Shown here: positions 13,211-24,920 of the stretch, piece by piece
Numbering within the stretch: position 1 is the stretch's first letter
Layout of the letters: each line of letters begins with the position of its first letter
NCBI GenBank assembly: GCA_002633005.1
Contig: NMRA01000011.1
Span: 382,134-444,133, forward strand
Direction: 5' to 3'
Length of the DNA stretch: 62,000 nt
From: Phoronis australis
Lineage: Eukaryota > Phoronida > Phoronidae
Notes under the pieces: model-generated
Seen by the model: the letters and a program-made list of their open reading frames with translations, nothing else
What the model was told of the DNA's origin: nothing
Database searches by the model: none
Made by a program: the position numbers and the translations under genes

Positions 13211-13501
13211 AAACATGTGTAATCACGTGGTCGTGGTTTCATGAGTTGAAAGCAGCATTTAAGACACGTGACCCTTGGGAGCGAAGGTAAGCACTTACCT
13301 TAACGCGACTGATAATGCATTATGTCACGATGATTTTCATGAAACATTGATGTAAAAAGTTTGTCGTTTCAAAGCAATAATGCGGTACTCATTTTACACA
13401 AACGTCCAATTATATATTTGTTCAGTGCGATTAATTACTTTATAAATCTGATTTAACCTTGTACATATTTACAAAACCATGGTAGAACGCTTCCACGCTG
13501 A

Positions 13502-13581
13502 TCAACTGTTTCTCGTATAGACTCCAGGGGATGACGACGGAAATGTTGCTTGTCTACCTCTCAGTTGTGGACGCGGAATTT
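13502..13581 (-). CDS. Mucin last exon: end of cytoplasmic tail
   Basis: Minus-strand acceptor ttttag, 80 nt, enters in phase 1 (G|AA gives Glu). It reads EIPRPQLRGRQATF and ends VYTRNS then TGA. The phase match with the preceding exon supports it. Confidence 0.8.
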
Positions 13582-16500
13582 CTAAAACAAAGTGTAATGG
13601 ATTAATATAACTACGAGGATTATCGTCATTAATAGCTTAAATTAATGTAAACACGACCATTATGTTTTGGTTCCAGGAAAACACATTTTAGTACGTAAAC
13701 ATTGTAATTTCATCTGAGTTTAAAGGTTTAAGTTTGTGACGTCAACGACAAAGATAGCAATCAGAAAGTGTCGCTTTACCATATGCCTGGGGGTCATTTC
13801 TGTGAAGCAGGCGATCATAGTATCCAGCGCGGCCGTTGCGATGCATTATGGCGCGCTCCCCGATTTCGTCAGTTCGCGTTTCCTCAAAAGGTGGCGGGAC
13901 AGGAGTCTGGTATTTGCCTCCCTTTGCTTGTGGTCTGTGTACATCTTGGGATAAACTTTCAAGTTCCGTTGACCTAAAACATTGAAAACCATTTACCCGT
14001 GTTTTAAAACATTGCTGTTTAGTAGAGCAAAAGATGGCTGCCATACTAAGTTATGCTTTCGAATCCATTCTTCACTGCCATAGTACAATGAATAGCTTAA
14101 AGCTGTTGTAATGCATTCCCTTTCCAAAGAAATGATATAATGTGCTGTCAAAACGTAGGTAGGACCCTCGGAAAACTTCGATTCTATCGGAACTTTGAAG
14201 TCGCCTCTAATCTGACAAAAGGAATAGAGAGTTTTCAAAATTTCCTGATGGGAAGCGGGTTTGTGTGGCCGCTTTGTGGTTATGTAGGACCCTAGAAAAA
14301 TGTCGAAATTTGTCTAATTTCGGAACACCATACCTTAGATGACTGGTCGGATTTCTATGAAACTTTCAAATACTATGTTTTATGCGCTATCCTCCAAAAT
14401 GCTTCAGGTGTTACTTTTTAACTGTTTCACTTTTGAATGAAGCGCTCTCAGAATTAGGAGTTTATGAAACAAGCTGAAATAATTATTTAGAACATTGCGG
14501 TTTTGAGTTTCCCTCTTGAACATATGCATTAAACGAAATTCGGTCATATTGTTTTGCAATGGAAGTATCTTCCCTTTTCCTCAAATTTTGCTAAAAAGAC
14601 ATGGTCACATGACTCAACCACTGGAAGAGTGGTATTCACATTCTTTGAGTTTTCTAATTTCAGAATATGTGAATGTAAATATTTGGCTAAATACAATATA
14701 GTGGCGGGCTTATGACAGACAACGTGACTATGCCCCCACCTCTGAAATTCTTCCAGATTTCATTTGGCAGTTCGCGGATGCAAATGTATGACGGGGTAAA
14801 ATCTTGGCTCGAATACTTTGCCCTAGCCCCCCCCCAAATCGAAATCCTGGATCCGCCCCTGCAATGACTTACTGACAAGGTACTACAAAATCTTAAATTT
14901 GCTGACCATCATAGCATTGTTTTCAACCCTGGGTTGAAACTGTGAGTTGGCCTGGGCCGTGTAAATAGCGCCGTCAATTTTGGAAGAGCTGATAAACTAC
15001 ATCCTTGAAAATGCTCTGAACCTTCTCGGGGGCAACCGCAATAAACTATTACAATGGCGTGGAATATTACGAGAAACTGCTAAATTATTTAAAATGACTT
15101 ATTTTTACTAAAATGACGTAGGCAAGAAATCGAATATAGGGCCAGTTTCTGAAATTATTTCCACAAAATCACCGTTTTTTCAGACTGGGACAGACATTTC
15201 GTTACCTTGTATCGATTACGCCTTTGGTGATTGACTTTTGACGTCTTCTTCGTCGCCTCGTCACTACGTACAAAATTATCAAAATCAAAAGGAGGATCAG
15301 GACGCAGACAGCGCCACCTATCGCGGCGATCCAGGCATACGAGTTCTCATCTTTGGCCGGGTCACGCTTGAGGTTGCACCGTGTTCCAAAGTAAATTCCC
15401 GTGCACCTTACAGGAGAATAAGAGAATTTCAATTTCTTACAAAGACACGTGACTTTGCTAAGTTTGTTTTATTAAATTTCATTTAATATTTGAATGAACA
15501 ATCACAACGACAAGGTCGTTGGAGAACAAACCCAGCTGTAGGGACCACTGGGTCCCGCACGGATGGAAGGGTGATATCAAGTTATTCTACCGAGCAAACT
15601 TGATTTGCACTTCTCTATGACTGGGTAAATTAGGTGTGACTGGATTAAAAAACAAACGTTGATTTAATTAGAAACCAAGATAAAATCGATTTTTTCCAAA
15701 ATTTGCAAACTAGCAGAAACAAATGTTGCATTTCGCAAGATTGTAACCAAGATGTCGTAAACGTGTGGTAAACTACCTGCAGAAAATGCTTGTCATCTCA
15801 GAGGTCGTGAATGTTTGGCAGATGCCATTGTTCTCACAGTAGCTTCCCACAGTTGCACAGGTCACTGGAAACACAGGTAAATAATGTTTAATGGTCCCAT
15901 GTACTTTTGTCATCTTTCAAAAAACACATACCTATGATAAGTACCAATTGCTCCACAATTCTTATTGACATAACATCGCTTATTAATCAGCCGCGACCTC
16001 TATTGGCTGATAGGTTATACCAGATTCACCGACCCGGCGAGGCTTCCATTACATTTTGAAATTTAATTACCGAAAAATATTATCTTACTGATTTCCACAA
16101 TTTGAAATTACCTATGGACACTCTCATAAAATAGCGACCAAAAGGCAGGGGAAAACGACGATTGGTCATGAATTTTTATACCATCAGTGTGTCGAGTTTG
16201 TAGTGGCACTGGATTTTAGTTTGGTTTCACGAAGTTTCTTCGTTCATATAAAAAGTTGGGTTGCACTAGAATGTTCTAGGGCCTCAGAGGCTAAGTTTGA
16301 ATATTTTGACTCGTAGTTAACATTAAAGTGGTGATTGCCCGCATTCACCGAAAATTAATTTGTAAGTATTGGTGTCTGTAGAAATGTTCTCTTAAATACA
16401 GGCCCTACAAAAATATCCGTTAAAAACTTCGGTTTACAAATATAAATGTGGATCTCCCATGTTCCTTGGATTATTTCATTTCTTGGCGTGCCGTCACAAC

Positions 16501-19500
16501 ATAAACACAAGTGCCCTCGGTTAGCTAGTCCAAAGAAAACGAAAAAAAAAATAATCGAATGCTGGCTTTGTACATTCGAAAGTGACCAGGCATTCGACCT
16601 GTGCTGCAGTAGCAGGTTGTACTTTAACTCTACATGGTTTCTAGTAGCAGCTTTGACAATCCCAGTATCATCTCGTTCTGTTCGCTGATACCAAGAACAC
16701 GTTACAACTGTCGTGGTGACCCAATCTTGCATTTAATAAAAACAAACGCGATCCCTATAGAAACAGTAACTATCTTACCATTTTGCCCGTCCACGGTAAA
16801 CTGCCCCACGACTTGATACGTAGTGCCATTACTTTCCAGCTTACCACTGAGGGCGGTGAGTGCTGAAGATACTTCCAGCCACGTGCGACCCTGAGCCTCC
16901 TTGTCGAGCACTTTGTCAAAAATAACCCTGTGCTCCACATCAACGCTTCCACGGCTACAAGCGAAACAATCAACATTTGGTGCAGATAGACAGACAAACA
17001 GCCAGAAACAGATAAGACAAAGAGGCATGCAAGAAGGTGGACAGACAGACAGCCAGAAATATGGATTGAAAGCTTTATTTTTTAAATTCCGTAAAACCTA
17101 TAAACTTTCAAAATAGTACATACAGATTCAAGTAAAAATAATTTCACTGGCATATGCTATATGTGGCTTAGGTTGCAGTTACGTACAGTGAACTGAAAAG
17201 TTCGCCTGCAACGTGTGCTTATTCCACACATTTATCCTACAAACTACTCATAAATTGCAAATTCAAAAGTTCACTAGCAAATGTGAAACATGCCGCCCTA
17301 TTTAGCCACATTTTCATTAACGAGGCTTGTAAAAAGGATCTACAAGTATTCATCAGCGTGACGCGTGGCGGTCAACGTAACTCAGTGATGACGGTCGCCA
17401 CACGGTGTGTGCGGAAGTCATTGCTGCGTTCCGTAAGACTAGTTTTGTGCGAGTTTTGTGAGATCACGTACTACTAGTAGTTCTTTGGGAGATGTCGTCT
17501 ATTACAAACGAAACATGTGATCTCAGTAGCTTCCACTCGGGAATATCTTGCGTTACGAAAGAATCCCTGGCCACGCCACTTTCCAAAGAGCTACCCCGTG
17601 GATTTCGTTAAAACAGACTTGCACAACCTGCTTACAGCATTTAAATACAAGCACGCTTTCCAATCGAAATGAGCCAGTACAGAATGGATCTTGGTAACAG
17701 GTCTGTTCTCTCCGCGACCCAAGGTTCCACCAATACGTAAAATCTCCGTTTTAAAAATTGTTTACATAACTGGTGAAACCCTTAGATTAGGTTTATTAAC
17801 CGCCAAGGTACCAATACCATCAGAAACGAACAAGAACTCACCGGAACTTGCGTATAACAACGGAGCGCGCCGTAAGTTGCCGACCGTAGTTAACGTTATT
17901 GTAGAACTTCGTCAGCTGAAAAATGGATACTCGAGTGAATAGAGGAGAGAGTGTGGCTCAGTGGTGTGAGCTCTGGACTCCCGTTTGGGAGACCCGCAGT
18001 GGCGGATTTAGAGGGAGGCCAATGGGATTATGACCCCTTAAATTTCTCCCAGATTCCATTTGGCAGTTCGAGGATGCAAATGTCTGACAGGCAAAATCCT
18101 GGCTAATACTCTGCCCTGCCCCCCACCCTAACTCAAAATCCTGGATCCGCCCCAGACCCAGGCTCGAATTCTGGCCTTCATTGGCAGACAATCGCGCATT
18201 GCACAAAGGCGTCTCCTACTCCTCTGAGCTCAGGTACTAGTGAATGTATGCAAGGGATGAATGAGAAACTGGATATAATGCGAAAGCGATGTCTGGGGCT
18301 GTGCTCATACTAAGGAATTTAAAAGTGAATGTTTCATATACAAGAAAAAATTTCTTCTGGGCCAGTTCCAAGGAGTCGATTTTTTTTCAAATTTAATCGA
18401 TCATACATTATCGGAAATATTGGAAGATCACCATCAGGAGAATACGCGGGAGCATCTTGAAAAGTGTGTTGCCGAAAGGTTTATTAATGAACGGAACTGC
18501 ATAACAGAAATGCAATACAGGAAGTTAGTCAGCCTTTGAAGTGGTTATAAAACCAAGAGGCGAACCTTTGATGTAAAGCATAATTACCGCAATAAAATTA
18601 GTCTGAACTTGTCCCTTACTCGCATGACAAGTGTTTTCAGAGCTTGCAATGATTTGACAGTTCATTGTAACAGTTCTTTGAGATCATGCTCAGAGCTTAA
18701 AAATGACACGCCGTGATACGCCAGCAAGTACAGTCTGATCTCAAGCTACAACGACAATTCGTTTAGAGCGCTGGGATCATTTGTAGTTTGATTAAGTAAC
18801 AATTTGAGACCAATTTCATAACGGTAATTAGTCTAAATTAAAACTTGGTTGTTGTGAAGGAAGACACATTTAGTCACTTCAAGCTAAACGGTATTCAGAT
18901 CGGTTGATATTCGTATGACATAAAACTTGTTATATTTCTCAAGGTTTTTCAGGCACTTTAAGCGTGTGGAATTATTAACTCTTTCCATTATCCCATGTGG
19001 AGAGTTATATTTCCAACATGATTGCATATTGGTGAGCATTTTTCCAGGACTTCCAGTGAAATCCATACAAACTCACAAAGTTTCTCTTCGAAAATTTCCT
19101 TACTCTCTTTCAAAACAGTAGTTTATCTGAAGAAACTCACCAATTCTCGCATAACCAGAGCTAGCTGGTACGATCGATCTGCCGTCATAAAGTTATAGTC
19201 GGAATGGAATGCCAAGTCAAACTTGAGCCTCGCAATGAATGTACTTCTTGGGACCAATATTGTTGGCTGTGAAGTGAGCGCACCAGTAGGCACTGTTGCC
19301 GTGGTGGTCTTGGGTAAGGAAGTCGTGAATGATGGTGTGGTGGACTTGATCTCAGAAGAAGACATTTGGGACTGTGTGGTTGCTGGTGAAGAAAGTGTTA
19401 CAGACGGTGGAGTTGGCATGGAAGACGACGTTACAGAGGATCTCATTTCCAAGGAAGACGTAATCAAAGACGATGATGCTCCTACTGATGTGACATAACG

Positions 19501-22500
19501 TGACGTCGCCACAGAAGACAAAGACGTTATAGGTGATGATGTCACTCTGGAGAACGACGTTATTGAAGGAGATATCATCCTGGAAGATGACTTTGGAGGC
19601 GACGACGTTACAGAAGGTGATATCACAATGGAAGACGGCGGCGGAGATGATGAGGACATTACTGAACGTGTCGTCATCATGGATGACTGGGTTAGAGACG
19701 ATGATGTTTCTCTGGATGAGGACATTACTGAAGGTGTCATCACCATTGAAGACGGCGTTAGAGATGAGGATATTTCTGTGGACGAGGACATTACTGAACG
19801 TGTTGTCACCATGGAGGACAGCGTTAGAGAGGGAGTTGTTTTGCTAGACGAGGACATTACTGAAAGTGTCAATATCATGGAAAACGGCGTTAAAGATAAG
19901 CTTGTTTCTCTGGACGAGGACATTATTGAAGGTGTCATCACCATGGAAGACGGCGTTAGAGATAAGGTTGTTTCTCTGGATGAGGACATTACTGAAGGTG
20001 TCACCATGGAAGACAGTGTTAGCGATGATGCCGTTTCACTGGATGAGAACAGTACTGAGGGTGTTATCATCTTGGAGGACGACGTTAGAGATGATGATAT
20101 TTCTCCGGAAGTGGACATTGCTGAAGTTGTCATCGCCATGGAAGACGGTGTTAGTGATGACGATGTTTCTGTGGACGAGGACATTACTGAAGGTGTTATC
20201 AGTACGGAAGACGGCGTTAGAGATGATGATGTTTCTGTGGACGAGGACATTACTGAAGGTGTCATCACCATGGAAGACGGTGTTAGAGATGATGATATTC
20301 CTTCGGACGAAGACATTACTGAAGGTGTCATCACCATGGAAGACGGCATTAAAGATAAGCTTGTTTCTCTGGACGAGGACATTACTGAAGGTGTCAACAC
20401 CATGGAAGACGGCGTTAGAGATGAGGATGTTTCTCTGGATGAGGACATTACTGAAGGTGTCATCACCATGGAAGACGGCATTAAAGATAAGCTTGTTTCT
20501 CTGGACGAGGACATTACTGAAGCTGTCAACACCATGGAGGACGGTGTTAGAGATGATGATGTTTCTGTGGACGAGGACATTACTGAAGGTGTCATCACCA
20601 TGGAAGACGGCGTTAGAGATGAGGATGTTTCTCTGGATGAGGACATTACTGAAGGTGTCACCATGGAAGACAGTGTTAGCGATGATGCCGTTTCACTGGA
20701 TGAGAACAGTACTGAGGGTGTTATCATCTTGGAGGACGACGTTAGAGATGATGATATTTCTCCGGAAGTGGACATTGCTGAAGTTGTCATCGCCATGGAA
20801 GACGGTGTTAGTGATGACGATGTTTCTGTGGACGAGGACATTACTGAAGGTGTCATCACCATGGAAGACGGTGTTAGAGATGATGATATTCCTTCGGACG
20901 AAGACATTACTGAAGGTGTCATCACCATGGAAGACGGCATTAAAGATAAGCTTGTTTCTCTGGACGAGGACATTACTGAAGGTGTCAACACCATGGAAGA
21001 CGGCGTTAGAGATGAGGATGTTTCTCTGGATGAGGACATTACTGAAGGTGTCATCACCATGGAAGACGGCATTAAAGATAAGCTTGTTTCTCTGGACGAG
21101 GACATTACTGAAGCTGTCAACACCATGGAGGACGGTGTTAGAGATGATGATGTTTCTGTGGACGAGGACATTACTGAAGGTGTCATCACCATGGAAGACG
21201 GCGTTAGAGATGAGGATGTTTCTCTGGATGAGGACATTACTGAAGGTGTCACCATGGAAGACAGTGTTAGCGATGATGCCGTTTCACTGGATGAGAACAG
21301 TACTGAGGGTGTTATCATCTTGGAGGACGACGTTAGAGATGATGATATTTCTCCGGAAGTGGACATTGCTGAAGTTGTCATCGCCATGGAAGACGGTGTT
21401 AGTGATGACGATGTTTCTGTGGACGAGGACATTACTGAAGGTGTCATCACCATGGAAGACGGTGTTAGAGATGAGGATGTTTCGCTGGACGAGGACATTA
21501 CTGAAGGTGTCAACACCATGGAAGACGGCGTTAGAGATGAGGATGTTTCTCTGGATGAGGACATTACTGAAGATGTCATCATCATAGAAGACGGCGTTAG
21601 AGATGAGGATGTTTCTCTGGATGAGGACATTACTGAAGGTGTCATCACCATGGAGGACGGTGTTAGAGATGAGGATGTAGTGTTCATGGAGGAAGACACT
21701 AAATCTGATACGGAATCTGTGAAAGACGACAACACTGGAGAGGTGGTTTCCATTGATAACAATATTACAGATGACGTATTTACATCTGGCGACATTTCTG
21801 GTATCATTGTAGCCTTGGACGACGAATACAATGATAACGTTTCCATTGAAGATTTTGCAGATGATGTTGTGTCCATGCAAAATATGATAGACGACGTAAC
21901 ATTTATAGACGACGACACTTCAGATGAAGATGCATTCACAGAAGAAGATATTACGGAAGATGTAACATTTACAAAAGACGGCCATACACATGTTGTTTCC
22001 TTGTAAGACAGCGTCATTGAAGAAGGAGATTCTGATGACGATAACATTAAAGGTGTTGTGGTATTCCTGAAGGGAGACATAACAAGTGGCGAAGTATTTG
22101 TGGATGATGGTGATATTGAAGTCATTTCCGTTTCCATAGAAGGGACAATTTCAGACGATAGGTTATCGGAGGACGATGCTATTCCCATTGTTAGTAATGG
22201 AGTAATCTCCGTGTAAGATGATGTTACAGGTGTTTTTAAATCGTTGGACGTCTGTAAAGACATTGTCGTCATGGATGACAACGTTACCGGTGGTGTGCTA
22301 TTCGCCGCAGACATTACGAGTGTCCTATCCGTGGAGGACAGAATTACGGATGACGCTGGGTCCGTGGAAAACGAAGTTATTGGCGACGCAGTTTCGATCG
22401 TCGACAATACTTCATATGTTGTTTCCACAGAAAGCGACATTAAAGTAATCGATTGATTCATAGCACTCGTTGTTGGTGTAGTGGAGATCAACGCCGTGTC

Positions 22501-22608
22501 ATTTGATGTTATGGTCTCAGTCGTCTGTGCAAATAACGTCCATTGTATCCACAGGTAGAATAACGGGCAAATACGTTTTAATAGAGCTGCAGTCATGCCT
22601 TCTGGTGT
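13502..22608 (-). CDS. Transmembrane mucin: signal peptide, PTS repeats, SEA, EGF, TM, tail
   Basis: Membrane-tethered cell-surface mucin of about 1,422 residues, start ATG 22596. Seven exons join in phase: 22608..19141, 17915..17842, 16954..16779, 15864..15777, 15406..15206, 13973..13780, 13581..13502. Residues 1-23 form a signal peptide ending WTLFA; about 24-1115 are Ser/Thr-rich, largely 22-residue repeats, expected to be heavily O-glycosylated. SEA spans about 1118-1235 with G-SVDV at 1179-1183, matching the GSVVV autocleavage motif. One EGF-like domain follows (Cys 1238, 1245, 1251, 1264, 1266, 1275). The TM helix is about 1290-1313, then six Arg and a 109-residue tail with YDRL (YxxPhi type) and YEIP. 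The architecture is that of the vertebrate MUC3/12/13/17 class; orthology cannot be claimed. A 5' UTR exon must lie upstream. Confidence 0.88.
13780..13973 (-). CDS. Mucin exon: main cytoplasmic tail
   Basis: 194 nt, acceptor ttttag, donor gtaaag. It encodes STELESLSQDV, a proline stretch YQTPVPPPF, and GYYDRLLHRND. Y-D-R-L fits a YxxPhi endocytic signal; whether it is used is inference. Confidence 0.85.
14699..14861 (+). mobile_element. MITE, CAGTGGCGG family, in mucin intron
   Basis: Begins tAGTGGCGGG and ends GGATCCGCCCCTG. Flanks caata and caatg resemble a 5-bp target duplication with one change. The interior contains the family phrases 'catttggcagttcg' and 'gaaatcctggatcc'. Confidence 0.75.
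15206..15406 (-). CDS. Mucin exon: end of EGF, transmembrane helix, basic stop-transfer
   Basis: 201 nt with donor gtaacg. It gives the fifth and sixth EGF cysteines (RCTGIYFGTRC), a linker, a ~24-residue hydrophobic helix (IAAIGGAVCVLILLLILII) and TRRRRRRQK, the classic inside-positive anchor of a type I protein. Entry in phase 2 and exit in phase 2 match the neighbours. Confidence 0.9.
15777..15864 (-). CDS. Mucin exon: EGF-like domain, first part
   Basis: 88 nt between acceptor gtgtttccag and donor gtagtt. It encodes TCATVGSYCENNGICQTF and ends SIFC, supplying EGF cysteines 1-4. The spacing to the next exon's two cysteines completes a normal EGF pattern. Confidence 0.88.
16779..16954 (-). 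CDS. Mucin exon: second half of SEA domain
   Basis: 176 nt between acceptor cgcttgtag and donor gtaaga. It starts RGSVDVEHRVIFDK, the cleavage-site hairpin of SEA domains, continues through TWLEVSSALTALSG and ends QFTVDGQN. Confidence 0.9.
17842..17915 (-). CDS. Mucin exon: middle of SEA domain (74 nt)
   Basis: A small exon between acceptor ccatttttcag and donor gtgagt. It reads LTKFYNNVNYG then SVVIRKF and ends CG, completed to Arg by the next exon. Its 74-nt length is exactly what the phases of both neighbours demand. Confidence 0.85.
17943..18240 (+). mobile_element. tRNA-derived SINE, split by a MITE
   Basis: tRNA-like A box tggctcagtggtg near 17954 and B box ggctcgaattc at 18161 are separated by a MITE (17997-18155). 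Removing the MITE restores a tRNA-like spacing (gggagaccc joined to aggctcgaattc). The SINE body ends near gagctcaggtactag. It sits on the plus strand inside a mucin intron, about 27 nt from the acceptor of the SEA middle exon. Confidence 0.6.
17997..18155 (+). mobile_element. MITE, CAGTGGCGG family, inserted in a SINE
   Basis: Begins CAGTGGCGGATTTAG and ends CTGGATCCGCCCCAG. The flanks acccg and accca suggest a 5-bp target duplication. The host SINE shows which side is older: the MITE came second. Confidence 0.8.
19141..22608 (-). CDS. Mucin large exon: signal peptide, PTS domain, start of SEA
   Basis: One 3.47-kb exon. Its acceptor is caattttcag just before ACACCAGAAGGC and the ATG at 22596; a longer frame exists from 22635 but it would read through that acceptor, so the inner ATG is preferred. 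It encodes the signal peptide, about 1,090 residues of Ser/Thr/Met/Val-rich sequence, and ends STFIARLKFDLAFHSDY to VMREL, the first strand and helix of SEA, before donor gtgagt at 19140. Confidence 0.9.
19510..21690 (-). repeat. 66-bp coding tandem repeats with ~0.6-kb higher-order copies
   Basis: The unit is 66 bp (22 codons), consensus on the mucin strand about SSSLTPSSMVMTPSVMSSS plus RET/TET. Larger blocks recur: the phrase tcaccatggaagacagtg appears at 20001, 20658 and 21249. Block two matches block one almost base for base except that one 66-bp unit is missing (657 versus 591 bp). This means recent unequal exchange or conversion. Because 66 is a multiple of three, long antisense frames also stay open. 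Confidence 0.92.
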
Positions 22609-22920
22609 CTGAAAATTGAAATCAAAACAATTCACTGCCGTTTCCCGCCGGGACCAGCTAGGGAATGTTTGGTTTTGTTACTTTTTGTTGAGACATAGTA
22701 AAGTGAAAAAGGAACAACACTGACCATTATAAACTGAGAGAGCGTAAGGGAATAAATGAACAAACAACTAAACAAAAGCAAGTTAATAACGTATGTAAAA
22801 AGCAGTCTGTATTAATAACAAAGAATAAGCATTGGAACATTGCAATAAATTCATTTTCTGTTAAAATATTAACTACTTTACATCACTTTCCGACATAAAA
22901 CTGGCCTCAGATGCCTCAGG

Positions 22921-23112
22921 GGTGGCATGGTACGAGAGCAGGCATGGTACGAGAGCAGGCATGGTACGAGAGCAGGCATGGTTCGAGAGCAGGCATGGTA
23001 CGAGAGCAGGCATGGTTCGAGAGCAGGCATGGTTCGAGAGCAGGCATGGTACGAGAGGCAGGCATGGTAGGAGAACAGGAATGGTTCAAGAACAGGCATG
23101 GTTCGAGAGCAG
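22921..23112. repeat. 17-bp minisatellite (catggtacgagagcagg)
   Basis: About eleven tandem 17-bp units, with gtacg/gttcg variants and degeneration at the right end. It lies ~320 bp upstream of the mucin start exon. Short frames crossing it are repeat translations. Confidence 0.9.
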
Positions 23113-23217
23113 ACTCAATACATTTCCTTAACAAATTTGCAAGGTTAGCATGACCTGGAGTAGTAACGAATAGCCTTTTCTTCATCTAATCACAGATATC
23201 ACTTCTGATCTGTGTGA

Positions 23218-23402
23218 CGAGTAAGTGAGAGAGAGGGAGGGGGTAAGAGAGGAAGGGAGGGACGGGGACAGGGGCTGAGGAGGGAGGGAATGACTGAGTG
23301 AGGGAGAGGAGAGGACGAAGATATCGAAGGGATAGACGTAGTGGGAGGGAGGCATGGATGTCGGGGTAGGGGAGGAGATTGGCCAAGGGACAAAGATAGG
23401 GG
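23218..23402. repeat. Purine-rich (GA/GGGA) low-complexity tract
   Basis: Almost pure G and A on the plus strand (gagagagggaggg...). Such tracts can form triplex or quadruplex DNA; here it lies between the minisatellite and unique sequence. Confidence 0.75.
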
Positions 23403-24900
23403 GTTGAGTGTTTTTGCACCCATAGCGGCATCTCATTTTTGTCATTTATTGCTGAAATAATGTGCGATACAATTAAAATCGTGGACTTTAAGCGACGATC
23501 GTAAATGACCTCGATACTGTAGATACAAATTATGACATGTATTTCTCTTGCTTGCAAAAGAAAACAAGAAACAGTGTGCCACCGAAACTAAGAGCTTAGT
23601 TTCATAACAAAGTGAATATATTTCAGTTGTCTTCACAAGGTCTTGCCATAAAATTTGACCCTATTATGAATCTCATAAGGAAGTAACTGCAGGTTAAATT
23701 AAATCTTTGTCAATCGCAATTTATTGTAATAAAAATAGAATTAGATTTTAGGCCTATAACGTATGCTTCTGTTAACCCTCTTTCCAATCAAAAGTTTGCT
23801 TCAGCCCACAGGCCGTTTTAAAGATGGTTTCGATTTGTTCCTTGTTGAAAATGGAGATAGCAACTATATTGGGGCAGGGGAGCACATGCAGTGTCGTATG
23901 GTGGGAGATCAAGTGCAACGTATAGGCTTGTGCCGAATGCTGGCCTGAGCTATGAGTCTTTCCAAGTCCAGAAATCGCTTACAGTCTGAGTATGGATCAA
24001 TGCGAGATCAGTTAATGTATATTAGAAAGTGACATAATCAAATTTTAAGGCTTTTGTCAGAGGCTGAACGGTTTAATGTGCCTTTAATAAACTTGTCAAA
24101 TACTTACGATTATTTCACAGGTTTCCTTGCGTGCATTCCTGCTGCTATCCTATGTTCAGTACTGACAACGTTAAGCTTACAGAGAAGTTAACATAAGTCA
24201 TGAGACTCTACTAGGTTTATGCTCATGAATACTGTTTTTCCTTGTACCGTCGCTCAGGGCGTGAGAAAGCGGCTACCTGTCCATACTGAGGTAAATATAT
24301 GGTAATATGGCAGCCTCAAAGGTCGGTGAACCATGCAAATCAGACAAAAGATTTTTTGTTTGATTTCGGTATGACTACGGTTAATGTAATGTAAAACACA
24401 CATTAAAGTGATAATTTTCACATATACAGCCGATAAATTGGATGGGTGGAGTAAATACCTTTTGACAGTCATGTTACTTGTTTAATTACATGCTCATGCA
24501 GTATATTCAAAGGATGCGTTGTGACCTCGCGTTCTCGTGAGTTTGACATGCATCGTTTGCGAGTTATATTTGTTCATACATAGCTGCCAGACCACTAGCA
24601 CATTCAATTTAAATAAAGTACAATATGACACCAAAAAAAAAACATTTAGAAATGACTTCTAATGCGGACTTGTACAACAAATCTTACAGACTTTAAGAGA
24701 TGTTTCCGGGTCGCTCGTCGTGAACTTCAAAACACGAAATGCATTAGTTTTTTGTAGAGTAAACAACTGGCTTAGTAGAACTTTACGAAGCAGATAACGA
24801 GATAGAATTAACTTCATTTTTCCATGCTGTGAAACATTCACATTCAGGTACATGTATTATCAGCTACGTCTGATGTTTATAAATACCGGTACACGAGTTG

Positions 24901-24920
24901 AGCATGCGCGGCGCGTGCGC
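24901..24920. promoter_or_regulatory. CpG cluster with NRF-1-like sites
   Basis: agcatgcgcggcgcgtgcgc is an isolated CpG-dense patch in AT-rich DNA and resembles two overlapping NRF-1 (GCGCATGCGC) sites. It could be a promoter of a nearby unit such as the mucin; weak without transcripts. Confidence 0.3.

Larger units (their letters stand above)
10110..13501. other. Intergenic region between convergent receptor and mucin genes
   Basis: The receptor (+) and the mucin (-) point toward each other across this stretch. I see no gene family here. AATAAA motifs on + at 11014 and 12292 could serve a long receptor 3' UTR; a TTTATT at 13205 could be the mucin's poly(A) signal on the minus strand. A long hairpin lies at 12480-12545. 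A Kozak-like ATG reading MADEMAST at 10888 after a cag acceptor-like site is too short to call. Confidence 0.5.

Noticed and set aside
19628-22006. 792-codon plus-strand frame rich in Asp/Glu/Val (and a 573-codon frame beside it)
   Set aside because: They are antisense shadows of the mucin repeats: the 66-bp unit keeps all frames open. The minus strand has the signal peptide, splice sites and SEA-EGF-TM exons; the plus frames have none.
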